NCBI GenBank assembly: GCA_026400595.1
Contig: JAPLOT010000332.1
Coordinates: 1 to 9,571, forward strand
Source: Alphaproteobacteria bacterium
Lineage (GTDB): Bacteria; Pseudomonadota; Alphaproteobacteria; Rhizobiales; Aestuariivirgaceae
Direction: 5' to 3'
DNA length: 9,571 nt
Within the stretch, counting starts at the first letter, position 1, and the number at the start of each line of letters is the position of its first letter. The position numbers and the translations under genes are program-made. Under the pieces are notes generated by a model. That model made no database searches, was not told the DNA's origin, and saw nothing but the letters and a program-made list of their open reading frames with translations. Positions 1-6,685 of this stretch are shown piece after piece.

Positions 1-1
1 G

Positions 2-1201
2 GCGGTGGATCATCTGCGCGGCCTCGCCGCCGTTGCGCGGTGGCTTCGGCGTGCACATGAATTCCACGCGAGCCCCGACACGGACGACGTGCCACGGCAG
101 GGAATGTTTGATGATGACATCCGCGATTCCCTTCTCGAGCTTCTTCGCAAGCGCGATGAGGGGCGCGAAAGCCTCCTGCGTGAAATAGGTCTCGAGCACG
201 GCGTGCATGAGCGCGAGCTGGATCTTCGACCCCGCGAGCGTGGTGCCGATGCCTGAATGGCCCGGCGTGCGGGTCTCGAGAAACGCTGCAATGCGGTCGG
301 CCACAGGCCGGGAGAAGCCATAGACGGCAGCTGGAATGCCGCCGGCGATCGGCTTGCCCAGCACGAGCCCGTCGGGATCGAGGCCGTATTCGCCCGTGTA
401 GCCGCCGGGGCCTGACGACATGCAATGCGTCTCGTCAATGATGAGCAGCGTGCCGGTGCGCTTCGTGATCTCGCGCAGGGCCGCGTGATAGCCGTCGTCG
501 GCCAGCACCATGCCGACATTGGTCATGATCGGTTCGGCCAGCACGCAGGCGACATCGCCCGGCGCAAGCGCGGCTTCGAGCGCGGGGATGTCGTTGAACT
601 CCACCACCTTGGTGAACTGCGTCAGGTCGCGTACCTCGCCGATCAGGGCCGGATCGGCATGCGGTGTTCCGCCGTCGATGGTCACATAGGTGTCGTCGAC
701 CGCGCCGTGATAGCAATGATTGAAGACGAGGATCTTCTTGCGACCAGTGATGGCGCGGCACCATTTGATGACGGCACGGTTGGCGTCAGACGCCGTGGCC
801 GTCACCTGCCAGCAGGGCAGGCCGAAGCGGTCCTGCAGCAGATGCCCGACGGCGGCCGCATCGGTCGAAGGCATCATGGTGGTGAAGCCGTTGGCGCCTT
901 CGCGCTGCAGGGCCTCCACCACCGGCTTGGGCGAATGGCCGAACATGGCGCCGGTGTCGCCCAGGCAGAAGTCGATGTAGCTGTTGCCGTCGGCGTCGGT
1001 GACGTCGACGCCTTGCGCCTTTGCCACGAAGAGCGGGAAGGGCATGCCCCAGTCCACCATCCAGTGCATCGGCACGCCGCGCAGCCAGGTCTTCGCCGTG
1101 TCTTCCGCGAGCTGTTTCGATACCGGGTTGCGCTGGACGAAAAGGGCCTTCTCGCGGGTCAGCATGGCATCGATGGCGTCGGCGGAAATGGTGCGCGGCA
1201 T
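2..1201 (-). CDS. Class III PLP-dependent aminotransferase (3' end beyond window edge)
   Basis: This is a fold-type I aminotransferase of the class III group (GSA aminomutase / omega-transaminase superfamily), which moves an amino group between an amine or amino acid and a keto acid or aldehyde. The frame is open for 400 codons from ATG 1201-1199 to the left edge with no stop. Family members are usually about 430-450 residues, so only the last few dozen are missing. Visible features are a CYHG motif with Y164 and H165 that stacks on PLP, LAEP before the catalytic region, D256 in an IIDETH motif that binds the pyridine nitrogen, and the Schiff-base lysine K283 in GKPIAGG. The phosphate-binding SGTEA motif reads TASDA here (residues 136-140), so it belongs to a divergent subfamily. 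The start has AAGGA five bases upstream (1206-1210, complement). It is transcribed divergently from the D-aminotransferase-like gene. The substrate cannot be read from the sequence. Confidence 0.9.
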   Translation of the reverse strand, partial: MPRTISADAIDAMLTREKALFVQRNPVSKQLAEDTAKTWLRGVPMHWMVDWGMPFPLFVAKAQGVDVTDADGNSYIDFCLGDTGAMFGHSPKPVVEALQREGANGFTTMMPSTDAAAVGHLLQDRFGLPCWQVTATASDANRAVIKWCRAITGRKKILVFNHCYHGAVDDTYVTIDGGTPHADPALIGEVRDLTQFTKVVEFNDIPALEAALAPGDVACVLAEPIMTNVGMVLADDGYHAALREITKRTGTLLIIDETHCMSSGPGGYTGEYGLDPDGLVLGKPIAGGIPAAVYGFSRPVADRIAAFLETRTPGHSGIGTTLAGSKIQLALMHAVLETYFTQEAFAPLIALAKKLEKGIADVIIKHSLPWHVVRVGARVEFMCTPKPPRNGGEAAQMIHR

Positions 1202-1327
1202 GATATCCTTGAAGACAGTTGCGACGGCCTGTCTCCTAGCACGCCGGGAGGGGGGCTTCACAACCCCCATGGATTTGGCCGCGGGAATCTGTTTAACCCT
1301 GCCGGCTGTCTTCGAGGAGCCTGGCTC
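1202..1327. promoter_or_regulatory. Divergent intergenic region between two aminotransferase genes, with a 13-bp inverted repeat
   Basis: These 126 bp must hold the promoters of both aminotransferase genes. TCCTTGAAGACAG (1206-1218) and CTGTCTTCGAGGA (1306-1318) are inverted copies matching at 12 of 13 positions. Each copy runs into the Shine-Dalgarno sequence of the gene beside it, so both mRNA leaders carry CTGTCTTC(A/G)AGGA just before the start codon. A third, shorter CTGTCTCC lies at 1229-1236. A G-run (1250-1255) and a C-run (1264-1268) could pair as a hairpin with an 8-base loop. I see no convincing -35/-10 pair in this GC-rich stretch. The repeat may be a regulator-binding or translational element, or chance plus two similar ribosome-binding sites. 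Confidence 0.45.
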
Positions 1328-2176
1328 ATGTCCCGCACCGTCTTTGTGAATGGCGATTATCTTCCTGAATCGGAAGGAAAAATATCGATCTTCGACCGCG
1401 GCTTCCTGTTCGCCGACGGGGTTTACGAGGTGACGGCCGTGGTGAATGGCAAGCTGGTGGATTACGGGCCGCACATGGAGCGGCTGGATCGCTCGCTGCG
1501 CGAGCTGCGCATGGCCTGGCCCTGCAGCAGGGACGAACTCAGGGCCATTCATGAGGAGATTGTGAAGCGCAACGCGCTCAAGGAAGGCATCATCTACATG
1601 CAGGTCACGCGCGGCGCGGCCGACCGCGACTTCAAGTTTCCGAAGGAACCGAAATCCACGCTCATCGCGTTTACGCAGGCGATGAAGTTGGTCGACAATC
1701 CCAATGCCGTGACGGGCGTGAAGGTCACAACGACGCCCGACATCCGCTGGGCCCGGCGCGACATCAAGACGGTCATGCTGCTGGCGCCGGTGCTCGGCAA
1801 GCAGGAGGCCTACGAGAAGGGCGCGCATGAGGCCTGGATGGTGGAAGGCGGCGTCGTCACCGAGGGCACATCGTCCAACGCCTATATCGTGAAGGACGGC
1901 AAGGTGATCACCCGCGGCCTGTCCAATTCCATTCTCGCCGGCTGCACGCGACGCGCGCTGTTCCGGCTCGCGCGGGACCACGGCATCATGATCGAGGAAC
2001 GCGCCTTCACGCCGGACGAAGCCTATGCGGCGGACGAGGCCTTCCTCACCAGCGCCTCGCAATTCGTCATGCCCATCGTGGAGATCGACGGCAGGCGCAT
2101 CGGCGGCGGCCAGCCTGGCCCGGTGGTGCGCAAGCTTCGGGAGCTTTTCCTGCAGGAAGCGGCTACCTCTGGCTGA
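1328..2176 (+). CDS. Class IV aminotransferase, D-amino-acid transaminase-like
   Basis: This is a fold-type IV PLP enzyme (282 residues) that aligns by eye along its whole length with Bacillus D-amino-acid aminotransferase, also about 282 residues, at a constant offset of +2. Conserved features include DGVYEV with Y33, the VTRG loop with R100 that binds the substrate carboxylate, the Schiff-base lysine K147 in RRDIKTVMLL, the KQEA helix, VTEGTSSN around residue 179, and ITRG/AGCTR near the C-terminus. The position of the Bacillus carboxylate-trap H100 is F102 here (ADRDF instead of PRAH), so the substrate range may differ from plain D-alanine/D-glutamate exchange. ATG 1328 was chosen because GAGGAG (1314-1319) sits eight bases upstream and the family N-terminus begins there. 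The frame is open upstream only as antisense of the class III gene. The last 14 bases overlap the tail of the convergent GMC gene. Branched-chain or R-amine transaminase activity is an alternative. Confidence 0.92.
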   Translation: MSRTVFVNGDYLPESEGKISIFDRGFLFADGVYEVTAVVNGKLVDYGPHMERLDRSLRELRMAWPCSRDELRAIHEEIVKRNALKEGIIYMQVTRGAADRDFKFPKEPKSTLIAFTQAMKLVDNPNAVTGVKVTTTPDIRWARRDIKTVMLLAPVLGKQEAYEKGAHEAWMVEGGVVTEGTSSNAYIVKDGKVITRGLSNSILAGCTRRALFRLARDHGIMIEERAFTPDEAYAADEAFLTSASQFVMPIVEIDGRRIGGGQPGPVVRKLRELFLQEAATSG

Positions 2177-3824
2177 CCGCCCAGTCGGGGTTGATCCAGG
2201 GCTCCTGGTTCGACGGCGGCAGCGGATCACGGCCGAGAATGTGGTCGGACGCCTTCTCGCCGATCATCAGCGTGGGCGCATTGAGATTGCCGTTGGTGAC
2301 CTGCGGCATGATGGAGGAATCGGCGACCCGCAGGTTCGCGATGCCGATCACGCGGCATTCGGCGTCCACCACCGCCATGGCATCCTGCGGCGAACCCATC
2401 TTGCAGGTGCCACAGGGGTGATAGGCGCTCTCGCAGTGCTCGCGGATGAAGGCGTCGATCTGATCGCCCGTCTCGACGTCCTTGCCCGGCTGGATCTCGG
2501 CGCCGGCGTAGCGCTCCATCGCGGGCTGGACCATGATCTCGCGGGTCAGCCTGATGCAGCTGCGCCACTCGACGAGATCGTCAGGATGGGAGAGATAGTT
2601 GAACAGGATCCGTGGACTCTCGCGCGGATCCTTGTTCCGAATGCGAACGAAGCCGCGCGATTTCGAACGCATCGGCCCGACATGGACCTGGAACCCGTGA
2701 TTGTTGAAGGCCGCCCTGCCGTCATAGCGCATCGCGGCGGGCAGGAAGTGGAACTGGATATCGGGATACGCGATGCCGGCGCGCGAGCGGATGAAGCCGC
2801 AGGATTCGAAGTGGTTGGTGGCGCCCAGACCCGTACCGAAGAGCATCCACTCCAGCCCGATCATGCCCTTCGAGAACCAGTTCAGCTTCGAATGGAGGGT
2901 GACCGGCTCCTTGGACTTCATCTGGAAATAGATTTCGAGGTGGTCCTGCAGGTTTTCGCCCACGCCGGGCAGGGCGTGCACCACGTCGATGCCGGCGGCC
3001 TTCAGCGTCTCGGGCGCACCGATCCCCGAGAGCTGCAGCAGCTTCGGCGAATTGATGCTGGAGGCGGCGATGATCACGTCGCGCCGCGCATGGGCCTGCT
3101 TCAGCTCTCCGGCCACGTCATACTCCACCCCGATGGCGCGGCGTCCGTCGAGCAGGATCCGATGCGCCAGGGCATAGGTCTCGAGCTTCATGTTGGGCCG
3201 TTTCAACGCCGGCCTGATGTAGGCATTCGCGGCTGACCAGCGCACGCCCCGGTGCACCGTCATTTCCATGGGGCCGAAGCCCTCCTGCTGGTGGCCGTTG
3301 TAGTCCTGCGTCACCGGATAACCCGCCTGGCGGCCGGCCTCGATGAAGGCCTGGTAGAGCGGGTTGCTGCGCGCGCCGCGGGTGACATGCATGGGCCCGT
3401 TGGTGCCGCGCCAGCCGTCTTCACCGCCGTGGGAATGCTCCATGCGCTTGAAATAGGGTTGCACGTAACGGAAGCCCCAGCCCTTGGCGCCCATCTCCTC
3501 CCAGGTATCGAAGTCCCTCGCATGGCCGCGCACATAGACCATGCCATTGATCGAGGACGAGCCGCCCACCACCTTGCCCCGCGGCGTGGCCAGGCGCCGG
3601 CCGCCCAGATGCGGCTCGGGATCGGTTTCGAAGCCCCAGTTGTAAAGGTTCATGTTCATCGGATAGGACAGTGCCGAAGGCATCTGGATGAAGGGGCCGC
3701 GGTCGCTGCCGCCGAATTCCAGCAGCAGGACGCTGTTCTTTCCGTCGGCCGAGAGCCGGTCCGCCATCACGCAGCCGGCCGAGCCCGCGCCAACGATGAT
3801 GAAGTCGAAGGTCGCAGGCGTCAT
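2163..3824 (-). CDS. GMC-family FAD-dependent alcohol dehydrogenase (choline dehydrogenase-like)
   Basis: This is a glucose-methanol-choline family flavoprotein, 553 residues, the usual length. It oxidises a primary alcohol to an aldehyde, passing electrons to quinone or another acceptor. The N-terminus has the FAD-binding GAGSAG at residues 12-17. The first GMC signature, GKVVGGSSSINGMVYVRGH, lies around residues 84-102, and the second, around GAPETL and VGENLQDHL, lies near the middle. The catalytic pair is H469 in YHPCGTCKMG and N515 in NGNLNAPT, the His/Asn arrangement of choline dehydrogenase and AlkJ-type enzymes. No signal peptide is visible. The ATG (3824-3822) overlaps the TGA of the upstream regulator by four bases, so the two are translationally coupled. 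The 3' end overlaps the convergent aminotransferase by 14 bases. Substrate specificity cannot be assigned, but the locus suggests an amino alcohol or a glutamyl-amide of one. Confidence 0.93.
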   Translation of the reverse strand: MTPATFDFIIVGAGSAGCVMADRLSADGKNSVLLLEFGGSDRGPFIQMPSALSYPMNMNLYNWGFETDPEPHLGGRRLATPRGKVVGGSSSINGMVYVRGHARDFDTWEEMGAKGWGFRYVQPYFKRMEHSHGGEDGWRGTNGPMHVTRGARSNPLYQAFIEAGRQAGYPVTQDYNGHQQEGFGPMEMTVHRGVRWSAANAYIRPALKRPNMKLETYALAHRILLDGRRAIGVEYDVAGELKQAHARRDVIIAASSINSPKLLQLSGIGAPETLKAAGIDVVHALPGVGENLQDHLEIYFQMKSKEPVTLHSKLNWFSKGMIGLEWMLFGTGLGATNHFESCGFIRSRAGIAYPDIQFHFLPAAMRYDGRAAFNNHGFQVHVGPMRSKSRGFVRIRNKDPRESPRILFNYLSHPDDLVEWRSCIRLTREIMVQPAMERYAGAEIQPGKDVETGDQIDAFIREHCESAYHPCGTCKMGSPQDAMAVVDAECRVIGIANLRVADSSIMPQVTNGNLNAPTLMIGEKASDHILGRDPLPPSNQEPWINPDWAVSQR

Positions 3825-4672
3825 TTGCCGCGGCGTCCGGGGGTCGACAGGGACTCAAGTTCGCGGATGCGGGCCTGGGTTGCGGGCCATGACGCCGCCA
3901 CCGTCGCCGCGACCAGGGTCTCGGCGACGAAGAGGGGAACCATGTTCGAGTCCCAGGGGGAAGGTGCTTCGATACGCAACGGAAGGGAATGCACGGCAAG
4001 TCTCGCGATCGGGGATATCCACTGATCGGTAATCAGCACGATCCGGGCGCCGCGCTCTTTGGCGGAAGCGGCAAATTCCAGCATGCGGGCGTCATAGCGG
4101 CGGATATCGAAGAGCACGACGACATCGCCCTTGCCGAGGTCGAGGGCATATTGCGGCCAGTGCGACGCCGCAGAAGGGATCAGCGACACATGCGGCCTTG
4201 CCATCTGGAGATGCATCGCAAGGTAACCGGCGATGGCATGGGTGATGCGGCCGCCGCCGCAGTGGATGCGGCGCTTACGGTCATTGAGCAGGCCGACGAC
4301 CTGATCGAAGACCCGGTGGTCGAGCAGCCGGAGCGAGCCCGAGAGGTTTTCCGCAGCGGCGACGGCGAAGCGATTCAGGATATGGGCATCCGGCGCGTCG
4401 GTCGACCAGCGCTCCTGCTTGGCAATGGGGTTCTGCAACTGCGCCGAGAGCTCGGCGCGCAGTTCTTCCTGAAAGGCGGGAAAACCGCTGAAACCCAGTT
4501 TCTTGGCCAGGCGCAGGACGCTGGGCGTCGAGACGTCGGCCTCGCGCGCGAACTCGGTGATGCTGGCCAGCCCCGCCATGGGATAGTTGGAGAACAGCGC
4601 CGCCATCAGCTTCCGCTCGGCGGCGGTCAGCTCGGCGGACTGGAGTCGCAGGCGTTCTGCAATCGTTGGCAT
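3821..4672 (-). CDS. MurR/RpiR-family transcriptional regulator (HTH plus SIS domain)
   Basis: This is a two-domain regulator of 283 residues. The N-terminal HTH_6 domain covers about residues 1-78, with helices around ITEFAREADVSTPSVLRLAKKLGF (38-61) that read DNA. The C-terminal SIS domain covers about residues 100-255, with a Gly-rich turn (CGGG near 138-141) and the DIRRYDARMLEFA / ARIVLITD segments typical of RpiR regulators of amino-acid and amine catabolism. The SIS domain normally binds a small, often phosphorylated, effector. I chose ATG 4672-4670 because GGAAG lies six bases upstream and the family N-terminus (MPTIAERL) starts there. A GTG at 4723 would add 17 unrelated residues. 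It is divergent from the catabolic operon, with palindromes in the 96-bp gap, and it is coupled to the GMC gene. It probably controls this locus; repressor or activator is not decidable from sequence. Confidence 0.93.
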   Translation of the reverse strand: MPTIAERLRLQSAELTAAERKLMAALFSNYPMAGLASITEFAREADVSTPSVLRLAKKLGFSGFPAFQEELRAELSAQLQNPIAKQERWSTDAPDAHILNRFAVAAAENLSGSLRLLDHRVFDQVVGLLNDRKRRIHCGGGRITHAIAGYLAMHLQMARPHVSLIPSAASHWPQYALDLGKGDVVVLFDIRRYDARMLEFAASAKERGARIVLITDQWISPIARLAVHSLPLRIEAPSPWDSNMVPLFVAETLVAATVAASWPATQARIRELESLSTPGRRGK

Positions 4673-4768
4673 AGTAGTCTTCCGGATTCCGGCGCACTGT
4701 AACGAAATTGACAGTGATTGCACAATCTGAAATCATTCATTCACCTTCCTGCCGTTCCGGAGTCTTTC
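4673..4768. promoter_or_regulatory. Divergent regulator/operon control region with palindromes
   Basis: This 96-bp gap between the regulator start and the catabolic operon start is more AT-rich than its surroundings. It contains an inverted repeat with perfect 6-bp arms, CACTGT (4695-4700) and ACAGTG (4711-4716), spaced by 10 bases. Directly next to it is a second palindrome, GATTG-CA-CAATC (4716-4727). Both overlap the -35/spacer of the predicted plus-strand promoter. These are reasonable candidate operators for the adjacent RpiR-type regulator. No good -35/-10 pair is evident for the minus-strand (regulator) promoter. Confidence 0.55.
4708..4736 (+). promoter_or_regulatory. Predicted sigma70-type promoter of the catabolic operon
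   Basis: A perfect consensus -35 hexamer, TTGACA (4708-4713), is followed by a 17-base spacer and AATCAT (4731-4736), which matches four of six bases of the -10 consensus. Transcription would start near 4743 and give a leader of about 26 bases before ATG 4769. The -35 lies inside the CACTGT/ACAGTG palindrome, and the spacer contains the GATTGCACAATC palindrome. Confidence 0.5.
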
Positions 4769-5776
4769 ATGGGGGCCGTCCTCCTCGACACTGAAGAAAG
4801 CCCTTTCATTCTCGTGAACGGATCCGGCCAGTCACCCTATGTGCTGGTCTGCGAACATGCGTCCAACCTGCTGCCGGACAGGCTGGGAACGCTTGGGCTC
4901 GAAGATGCCGAGTTGCTGAGCCACATCGCCTGGGACATCGGTGCCGAGAAGGTGGCGCGCCGCCTGTCGCAGCTTATCGATGCGCCGCTGGCCCTGCAGC
5001 GCTATTCACGGCTCGCCTATGATTGCAACCGCCCGCCGGACATGCCGAGCGCCATGCCGGATGTCAGCGAAGTCACGCAGATCCCCGGCAACCGCAATCT
5101 GACGCCGGACCAGCGCCTTGCCCGCACGCGCGAGATCTACCGGCCGTTTCACGCGGGGCTTGCCGATCTGCTGGATCGTCGTGCAGCCGAGAAAATGGCG
5201 TCCATCGTCGTTTCGATCCACAGCTTCACGCCCGTGTTCAAGGGAAAGCCCCGCAAGGTCGAACTGGGAATCCTGCATGACCGCGACACCCGCCTGTCGT
5301 CGAAGCTCATCAAGAGCTTTCCGAACATCGAGGCTCGGCTCAACGAGCCTTATGGGCCGAAGGACGGAGTCATGCACACGCTCAACCTGCACGCCGCGCC
5401 GCGCGGTCTGCAGCACGCCATGGTCGAGATCTGCATCGATGCGGTGGACCGGGACCCATGGCTGCAACTACCTTCTGGCCGTCGATGTCGCCATGGAGCC
5501 GGTGCCGGGCTACAAGGCCTCGAGCTGGGAGAAGGGGTATGGCGATTTCGTACTCAAGCCCGACATGTCGACGCTGCGCCGCATCCCGTGGCTGCCGGCG
5601 ACGGCACTGGTGCTCTGCGACATCCTCGATCATCACACGCATCAGGACATCCCGCACAGTCCGCGCGCGATCCTCAAGAAGCAACTGAAACGGCTGGATG
5701 CGCTGAAGATGAAAGCCTACATGGCTTCCGAGCTCGAGTTCTTCCTCTTCGACGACAGCTTCGAGCAGGCCCATGA
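4769..5776 (+). CDS. N-formylglutamate amidohydrolase-family protein, C-terminus lost at a frame-changing junction
   Basis: Residues 1 to about 227 are a good match to the FGase family (PF05013), metallohydrolases that cleave N-acyl groups from glutamate-like compounds (HutG, HutG-like enzymes). Motifs include VCEHASN with E29 and H30, YSRLAYDCNRP near 85-95, IYRPFH, SIHSFTP with H151, KVELGILHDRD, NEPYG and RGLQHAMVEI. ATG 4769 has CGGAG six bases upstream; a TTG at 4718 in the same frame is less likely because it falls in the predicted promoter. After about 5450 the frame runs about 107 residues out of frame over the glutamine-synthetase-like gene, giving a Pro/Arg/His-rich tail with no family resemblance. 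The normal last 30 or so residues are absent. With no hut genes nearby, the ancestral role may have been to hydrolyse a gamma-glutamyl intermediate rather than N-formylglutamate. The gene as it stands is probably damaged. Confidence 0.75.
   Translation: MGAVLLDTEESPFILVNGSGQSPYVLVCEHASNLLPDRLGTLGLEDAELLSHIAWDIGAEKVARRLSQLIDAPLALQRYSRLAYDCNRPPDMPSAMPDVSEVTQIPGNRNLTPDQRLARTREIYRPFHAGLADLLDRRAAEKMASIVVSIHSFTPVFKGKPRKVELGILHDRDTRLSSKLIKSFPNIEARLNEPYGPKDGVMHTLNLHAAPRGLQHAMVEICIDAVDRDPWLQLPSGRRCRHGAGAGLQGLELGEGVWRFRTQARHVDAAPHPVAAGDGTGALRHPRSSHASGHPAQSARDPQEATETAGCAEDESLHGFRARVLPLRRQLRAGP
5430..5456 (+). other. Out-of-frame junction between hydrolase and glutamine-synthetase-like coding regions
   Basis: Upstream of about 5430 the frame starting at 4769 encodes FGase-family sequence (ending RGLQHAMVEI). 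From about 5448 the +1 frame encodes glutamine-synthetase-family sequence beginning GTHGCNYLLAVD. Neither the C-terminal end of the first family nor the first 60 or so residues of the second is present in any frame. The simplest reading is a deletion of roughly 250-300 bp, estimated from typical family lengths, fusing two adjacent genes out of frame. An assembly collapse would look the same. Confidence 0.65.
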
Positions 5777-6677
5777 GAAGGGCTATCGCAATCTCCGGAC
5801 CTCGGCCAACTATATTGAGGACTATCACATTTTCCAGACCTCCAAGGAGGAAGGCGTGATGCGGGCGATCCGCAACGGCCTGCATGGCGCGGGTATTCCG
5901 GTCGAGAACTCCAAGGGCGAGGCGGCGCCCGGCCAGGAAGAGATCAACGTGAAGTATGCCGAGGCCCTCGACATGGCCGACCGGCACGTGATCATCAAGA
6001 ACGGCTGCAAGGAGATCGCCCATGGGCTGGGCAAGGCGATCACCTTCATGGCCAAGTGGAACTACGCGCTGGCGGGCAGTTCGTCACACATTCATCAGTC
6101 GCTGTGGAGTGCCGACGGCAAGACGCCGCTGTTCTTCGACAAGGCGGGCGAGCACGGCATGTCGGCGCTGATGCAGCACTACATGGCTGGCCAGCTTCAG
6201 CATTCGGGCGAACTCACCTATTTCCTTGCGCCCTACATGAACTCCTACCGCCGCTTCATCGCCGGCACCTTCGCGCCGACGCGCGCGGTCTGGAGCTTCG
6301 ACAACCGCACGGCAGGCTTCCGCCTCTGCGGCGGCGATACCAAGGCCATACGCGTGGAATGCCGCATCGGCGGCTCCGATCTCAATCCCTATCTCGCCGT
6401 CGCCGCGCTGCTTGCGGCAGGCCTCGATGGCATCGAGAAGAAGCTGAAGCTGGAGCCTGCCTTCTCGGGCGATGCCTATGACACCTCGAAGAAGCTGCGC
6501 GAGATCCCCAAGACGTTGCGCGAGGCGACCGCCCTGCTCGACGGTTCGAAGATGCTGCGTGCCGCCCTCGGCGATGAGGTCGTCGACCACTATGTGCATA
6601 CTGCCAAGTGGGAGCAGTTCGAGTATGATCGCCGCGTGGTGGATCTGGACCTCTATCGCGGCTTCGAGCAGTACTGA
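5439..6677 (+). CDS. Glutamine synthetase-like (gamma-glutamylamide synthetase-type) ligase, N-terminally truncated
   Basis: This is a glutamine synthetase superfamily ligase that couples ATP cleavage to joining glutamate with ammonia or an amine. The C-terminal catalytic domain is complete. Metal-binding ASELEFFLF is followed by ENSKGEAAPGQEEIN, the GSSSHIHQSLW histidine segment, NSYRRF-AGTFAPTRAVW, the FDNRTAGFRLCG loop and IRVECRIGGSDLNPY with the ExR-type pair. Compared with PuuA (about 470 residues) and similar family members, the first 60 or so residues are missing. That loss includes most of the beta-grasp domain with its D-x-x-G-x-x-R-G-K-R segment, whose residues complete the neighbouring subunit's active site. 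The first in-frame ATG, 5439, lies inside the hydrolase reading frame and has only a weak CGAGA upstream; ATG 5493 would be shorter still. The protein resembles amine-ligating homologues more than housekeeping GlnA: it lacks an obvious adenylylation-site tyrosine context and sits in a catabolic operon. Activity is doubtful if the truncation is real. Confidence 0.78.
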   Translation: MRWTGTHGCNYLLAVDVAMEPVPGYKASSWEKGYGDFVLKPDMSTLRRIPWLPATALVLCDILDHHTHQDIPHSPRAILKKQLKRLDALKMKAYMASELEFFLFDDSFEQAHEKGYRNLRTSANYIEDYHIFQTSKEEGVMRAIRNGLHGAGIPVENSKGEAAPGQEEINVKYAEALDMADRHVIIKNGCKEIAHGLGKAITFMAKWNYALAGSSSHIHQSLWSADGKTPLFFDKAGEHGMSALMQHYMAGQLQHSGELTYFLAPYMNSYRRFIAGTFAPTRAVWSFDNRTAGFRLCGGDTKAIRVECRIGGSDLNPYLAVAALLAAGLDGIEKKLKLEPAFSGDAYDTSKKLREIPKTLREATALLDGSKMLRAALGDEVVDHYVHTAKWEQFEYDRRVVDLDLYRGFEQY

Positions 6678-6685
6678 GGAACGCC

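Noticed and set aside
1250..1268. G-run/C-run hairpin as a terminator or riboswitch
   Set aside because: It is five base pairs with an 8-base loop, with no T-run and no recognisable riboswitch core; it is noted only as part of the intergenic region.
425..1327. Long plus-strand open frame running in frame into the D-aminotransferase
   Set aside because: It is antisense of the class III aminotransferase, whose minus-strand translation is rich in family motifs. The class IV family N-terminus and a good Shine-Dalgarno sequence place the real start at 1328.
4673..4723. Upstream GTG start for the RpiR-family regulator
   Set aside because: It adds 17 residues without family resemblance and lies within the palindromic control region. 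The ATG at 4672 has a well-placed GGAAG and the normal family start.
5430..5460. Programmed frameshift joining hydrolase and glutamine-synthetase-like domains into one protein
   Set aside because: A frameshift would not restore the missing C-terminal part of the first enzyme or the missing beta-grasp part of the second, and no slippery heptamer or downstream structure stands out. A deletion or misassembly fits better.
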